From: Candidatus Saccharimonadota bacterium | Lineage (GTDB): Bacteria > Patescibacteriota > Saccharimonadia > Saccharimonadales > Saccharimonadaceae | Length of the DNA stretch: 64,000 bases | Assembly (NCBI GenBank): GCA_030528025.1 | Contig: JAUMZP010000003.1 | Location: 37,178 to 101,177 of the forward strand | Reading direction: 5' to 3' | Shown: positions 61,290 to 64,000 of the stretch, one piece after another | Layout: each line of letters begins with the position of its first letter | How positions within the stretch are numbered: position 1 is the stretch's first letter | Position numbers and translations under genes: made by a program | Notes under the pieces: model-generated | The model's database searches: none | What the model was told of the DNA's origin: nothing | The model's input: only the letters and a program-made list of their open reading frames with translations

Positions 61290-62195
61290 TCACTGTGCGA
61301 CCACTGTTATTGTCAGGCGATCGAGCAGGTCATCCACTATCTCCGCCGTAGCAATTCGACGCCAGCCGCGCGCCCCAACGACCATCCGTAGGTCATCGAT
61401 CATGTTGACGATGGAGGGCACAAACTGTTCTCGATAGTCAACCGTCTGCAAACGCTCTAAGAGGCGCTGCCAGCCACCCTGGGCTCGAATCATCCGGATC
61501 ATAAGCTCATACAAGTTATAGACCTGGGCCGAATGATCCTCACGGCCAGTTACGAGCAGGTACTGCCGCTGGGTATAACGCCCGCTCGTATATTCTCTAT
61601 CATATCTGTGGTTATAATACCCATACGTTCGCTGCAGCAGCGCAGCAGTATTGACCTGGATTGCATGAGCAAGCTCGATGAAGACAACTGCCTGAGGGTC
61701 ACCCGGCTCGAGATCAATCGATATATCAATACTATACTCCATGACGTCCGCTTCCCACTCCTCGCGCTGAGCAATGATGCCACGTGGCGCTGCCTCGCCT
61801 AAGCATTGCAATACGTCGATATCCTGAGCATCATACCATGGCTCGGTATCAAGCTGGTGCAGTGCCTCGTGGAGAGCAAGCCGGTCGTGATAGGTGAGCG
61901 GATAGCCCTTCTCGGCAATGATCTGCCGCAGCGCACAGTCGATCATCGCATCATCATACTCCGCCACTGGCTGGCGCAGCTGGGCTACAAAGCGCTCGGC
62001 CTGCATAGTGTAGAGCGTCGCATCGATCCCCATCACCCCAGCGTCAGAATAGACGATTCCATAGGCTTGGTAGTCAATCGCCTGAAACAACCCTGCCTCA
62101 AACAGCTGTCGATGCAGCGTTTGCATCACCAAATGCTCGTAGAGGTGTGCCACGAGATGATCGCCACACAGCTTGAAGATATGAAACGACTCCAT
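61290..62195 (-). CDS. Divergent M16-like (insulinase fold) protein
   Basis: This 301-residue protein has the inverted zinc motif H-x-x-E-H at residues 17-21 (VAHLYEHLVM), and Glu95 in CALRQIIAEKGY lies 74 residues later, the spacing of the third zinc ligand in M16 peptidases. It is a single repeat, whereas classical enzymes have two or four. It is inferred to be a metallopeptidase or a relative that pairs with itself. The C-terminal half has a Tyr/Arg-rich stretch (YGYYNHRYDREY). TATAAT lies six bases before the ATG. It diverges from the GT4 gene. Confidence 0.65.
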   Translation of the reverse strand: MESFHIFKLCGDHLVAHLYEHLVMQTLHRQLFEAGLFQAIDYQAYGIVYSDAGVMGIDATLYTMQAERFVAQLRQPVAEYDDAMIDCALRQIIAEKGYPLTYHDRLALHEALHQLDTEPWYDAQDIDVLQCLGEAAPRGIIAQREEWEADVMEYSIDISIDLEPGDPQAVVFIELAHAIQVNTAALLQRTYGYYNHRYDREYTSGRYTQRQYLLVTGREDHSAQVYNLYELMIRMIRAQGGWQRLLERLQTVDYREQFVPSIVNMIDDLRMVVGARGWRRIATAEIVDDLLDRLTITVVAQ

Positions 62196-62201
62196 ATCTG
62201 T

Positions 62202-62207
62202 ATTATA
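62202..62207 (-). promoter_or_regulatory. -10 box for the M16-like gene
   Basis: TATAAT on the minus strand, six bases before the ATG at 62195. Confidence 0.6.
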
Positions 62208-62238
62208 CCCTACTACTCCACATTTTGCTCGATTATGC

Positions 62239-62244
62239 TATACT
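62239..62244 (+). promoter_or_regulatory. -10 box for the GT4 gene
   Basis: TGC-TATACT six bases before the ATG at 62251; divergent from the box at 62202-62207, so the two promoters share about 30 bases. Confidence 0.6.
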
Positions 62245-62250
62245 AATTAT

Positions 62251-63501
62251 ATGATGCTACAAAATGATACACAATGTTCGTCAAGTGATCGCCCCGCAGT
62301 ACCCCTCCCACGTCCACTACGAGTGGCAGTTGTTGCCCCACCGTGGCTCGCTCTACCCATCAAAGGCTATGGCGGTATTGAGCTCGTTGTCGAAGGTTTG
62401 GTGCGTGCACTGCAGCAGCGCGATGATGTCGAGGTAGAGCTCTTTGCCAATGGCGCACGGCGGATGCGCAACGGCACGCCAACCCACTCATACTACAAGC
62501 GCGAGCTCTTCGATACCATCGACGACCCCTACTACGATGCACCACTCCAGGCTCTCCAGACTCATCTCAATTTTACCCTCCACGCCATCGAAGCCGATGG
62601 CCATTTTGATATCATTCACGACCACAACCCCTACATTGGGCCAGCTTTTTTCTCACCAGTGAGCCGCATACCGGGACTACCACCAGTGTTGCATACGTTC
62701 CATGGGCCACCATTTTCTACGCCGCAGACTATTGAGGCAGGGCAAATGGATAATCGCCCACAGCTCAAATATATGAATCCTGGCCGCCTCTACATGACGT
62801 GTATCTCAGAGGCAATGGCACGCAAAGCCCCACGTGAGATCCGCCCTCATTTACTACCAGCCGTGCACAATGCCATCGATTGCAGTGCCTTCCCCTTCGT
62901 CTCACGCAAGCAAAATTACTACATCACCCTTGCCCGCTTTACCCAAGACAAAGGCCAAGCTACCGCTGTAGCCTACGCTGCCCAGTACAAGAAGCGCCTC
63001 CGCATGGCGGGCACCGTTGCAGGGATCGGCAGCAACCGCAAGCTGCTCCTCGAGCTCTCCAACCCACTAACCAACTACCGGCGCAACGAAGAATTCCGCT
63101 ACTATAGCGACCACATCCTCCCGGCCGTCCTCAAACATCGGCGCATCACTTATGCAGGCAACCTCAGCGGCAAGAAAAAACTCGACTTCGTGGCCAACGC
63201 CAAGGCGCTACTCTTCCCTATCGAGTGGGATGAGCCCTTTGGTATGGCAGTCATCGAGGCACTGGCCTGCGGCACACCCGTTGTGGCGATGAAGCGCGGC
63301 GCCATGCCCGAGATTATCACCCACGGCGTCAATGGCTTCCTTGCGAGCAACCAAGACGAGTTCTTTGCCTATGCCAACCGGGTAGACGAGATCGACCCAG
63401 CCGCATGCCGCGCTAGCATTGAGCAAAAATTCTCTGCCAATATTATGGCGCAAAATTATGTCGAGCGATATCAGGAGGTGATTGCTAGAGCACGGTGGTG
63501 A
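62251..63501 (+). CDS. Glycosyltransferase family 4 protein
   Basis: This 416-residue retaining GT-B enzyme probably transfers a sugar onto a surface glycan. The N-terminal domain has VAPPWLALPIKGYGGIELVV and FDIIHDHNPYIG. The donor-binding domain has NYYITLARFTQDKGQATAVA and the E-x7-E motif in WDEPFGMAVIEALACGTPVV, then RGAMPEIITHGVNGFL. No membrane segment is visible. Acceptor and donor cannot be told; UDP-glucose from GalU is a candidate donor. Confidence 0.9.
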   Translation: MMLQNDTQCSSSDRPAVPLPRPLRVAVVAPPWLALPIKGYGGIELVVEGLVRALQQRDDVEVELFANGARRMRNGTPTHSYYKRELFDTIDDPYYDAPLQALQTHLNFTLHAIEADGHFDIIHDHNPYIGPAFFSPVSRIPGLPPVLHTFHGPPFSTPQTIEAGQMDNRPQLKYMNPGRLYMTCISEAMARKAPREIRPHLLPAVHNAIDCSAFPFVSRKQNYYITLARFTQDKGQATAVAYAAQYKKRLRMAGTVAGIGSNRKLLLELSNPLTNYRRNEEFRYYSDHILPAVLKHRRITYAGNLSGKKKLDFVANAKALLFPIEWDEPFGMAVIEALACGTPVVAMKRGAMPEIITHGVNGFLASNQDEFFAYANRVDEIDPAACRASIEQKFSANIMAQNYVERYQEVIARARW

Positions 63502-63530
63502 GTGCGCACTGTTATTGCACAGTACATCAC

Positions 63531-63767
63531 TTACTTCTTCAACCCCATATCTTTATAACGGCAGTATATAGCCGCCAGTATAAGTGCCATTACTATAAAG
63601 AATATGACAATATGAACTGCAACGTCTGGTGTCTTACCGGAAATGCCATCACCAAATGCAATGTTGATAGAGTGGTAGATCAACAGTGCCGCCGCTAGTA
63701 GGCATGCATTGTAGGCTATTTTATATCTGTATTCCATGAGTGTTGTTGCTTTCGTTGCATGTCGCAT
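63531..63767 (-). CDS. Small two-span membrane protein
   Basis: This 78-residue protein has two hydrophobic segments (about residues 19-35 and 48-68) and a short basic C-terminus (RYKDMGLKK). No family recognised. TATACA lies eight bases before the ATG, in keeping with the leaderless pattern; a second ATG ten codons later is possible. No neighbour shares its strand closely. Confidence 0.5.
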   Translation of the reverse strand: MRHATKATTLMEYRYKIAYNACLLAAALLIYHSINIAFGDGISGKTPDVAVHIVIFFIVMALILAAIYCRYKDMGLKK

Positions 63768-63904
63768 ATTGAATATGTATACCCTTATTGTACATTATTA
63801 ATAGAACCAATTTTAAAGGGTGTTTGCTACTAACTGGTAGTAATACACGGTAAGCTATCCAGCTATGTCAATTCAGGCTATTCACCTAGTTGCATTTTTG
63901 CAAT

Positions 63905-63932
63905 AAAAAAGCACCTGGTAGAGGTGCATTTG
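63905..63932 (-). terminator. Terminator for a minus-strand gene beyond the right edge
   Basis: On the minus strand GCACCT, loop CTACC, AGGTGC, then six T. It implies a gene or RNA read leftwards into the window; 63936-64000 shows open minus-strand frames but nothing I can name. Confidence 0.65.
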
Positions 63933-64000
63933 TTCGTATTTTGTATGGTGCGCTTCAGCAAACTCAACACAAACAACTGGCCACCCCTCCTCGCCTTCCG

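Overview
The window looks like chromosomal DNA of a small-genome bacterium, most probably a member of Candidatus Saccharibacteria (TM7, in the Patescibacteria/CPR). This is inferred from several features. There is a complete gatCAB set, for indirect charging of Gln/Asn-tRNA, together with a tRNA-Gln. At least seventeen coding regions have a -10 box only 6-10 bases before the start codon and no Shine-Dalgarno site. The bL32 is very short and lacks cysteines. There are many small membrane proteins and scattered single-gene units, at roughly 50% GC. I see no rRNA, CRISPR array, insertion sequence or phage block. The phylum assignment rests on gene content and style, not on a database comparison.

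Layout. 0-6 kb (minus): YtxH-like protein, galU, and the gatC-gatA-X-gatB operon, where X is a small membrane protein; then a membrane-anchored HNH endonuclease. 6-13 kb: uvrB, rpe-like, a lone type IV pilin, a RelA/SpoT homologue, ppa, glpQ and a decayed Nudix gene. 13-20 kb: trxB, FKBP isomerase, ThrE-type exporter, pheT, EXLDI protein, DUF6882-like protein. 20-26.5 kb: two inverted paralogous secreted alpha/beta hydrolases enclosing a CPBP-PadR-DUF2812 operon (the last gene carrying an amber codon) and an HXXEE protein; then an aquaporin. 26.5-28 kb: a small membrane protein and pheS, about 8 kb from pheT and on the other strand.

28-37 kb is a zone of decay. A secreted thermonuclease, a GH16 glucanase with leucine-rich repeats, and a nrdD-nrdG-oxidoreductase operon all carry frameshifts, and most also carry nonsense codons. 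rmuC, a PAP2 phosphatase, a membrane protein and a Cys-motif protein lying between them are intact. The nrdD promoter still carries two NrdR-like boxes. All three stop codons occur among the lesions, so codon reassignment does not explain them. True gene loss, for example of anaerobic dNTP synthesis, and local assembly error are the two explanations to separate.

37-51 kb: tRNA-Gln, trmD, khpA, rpsP, rnc, a Nudix hydrolase, nusB, rpmF (only 50 codons), an immunity-like orphan behind a perfect 22-bp palindrome, leuS, a large anchored surface protein, and murF. 50-52 kb: tRNA-Ala(CGC), then minus-strand tRNA-Val(CAC), tRNA-Ala(GGC) and tRNA-Leu(GAG), with a terminator-bracketed small unit. 52-64 kb: peptide-type ABC solute-binding protein, secG, holin-like membrane protein, pepP, SPFH protein, rarA, trehalase, typA, M16-like protein, GT4 glycosyltransferase and a small membrane protein.

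Together the genes serve translation (Phe and Leu charging, Gln/Asn amidation, ribosomal proteins, tRNA and rRNA processing), DNA repair, envelope synthesis, and scavenging of peptides, glycerophosphodiesters, trehalose and perhaps lipids and glucans. That fits an organism with limited biosynthesis living on or near a host cell.
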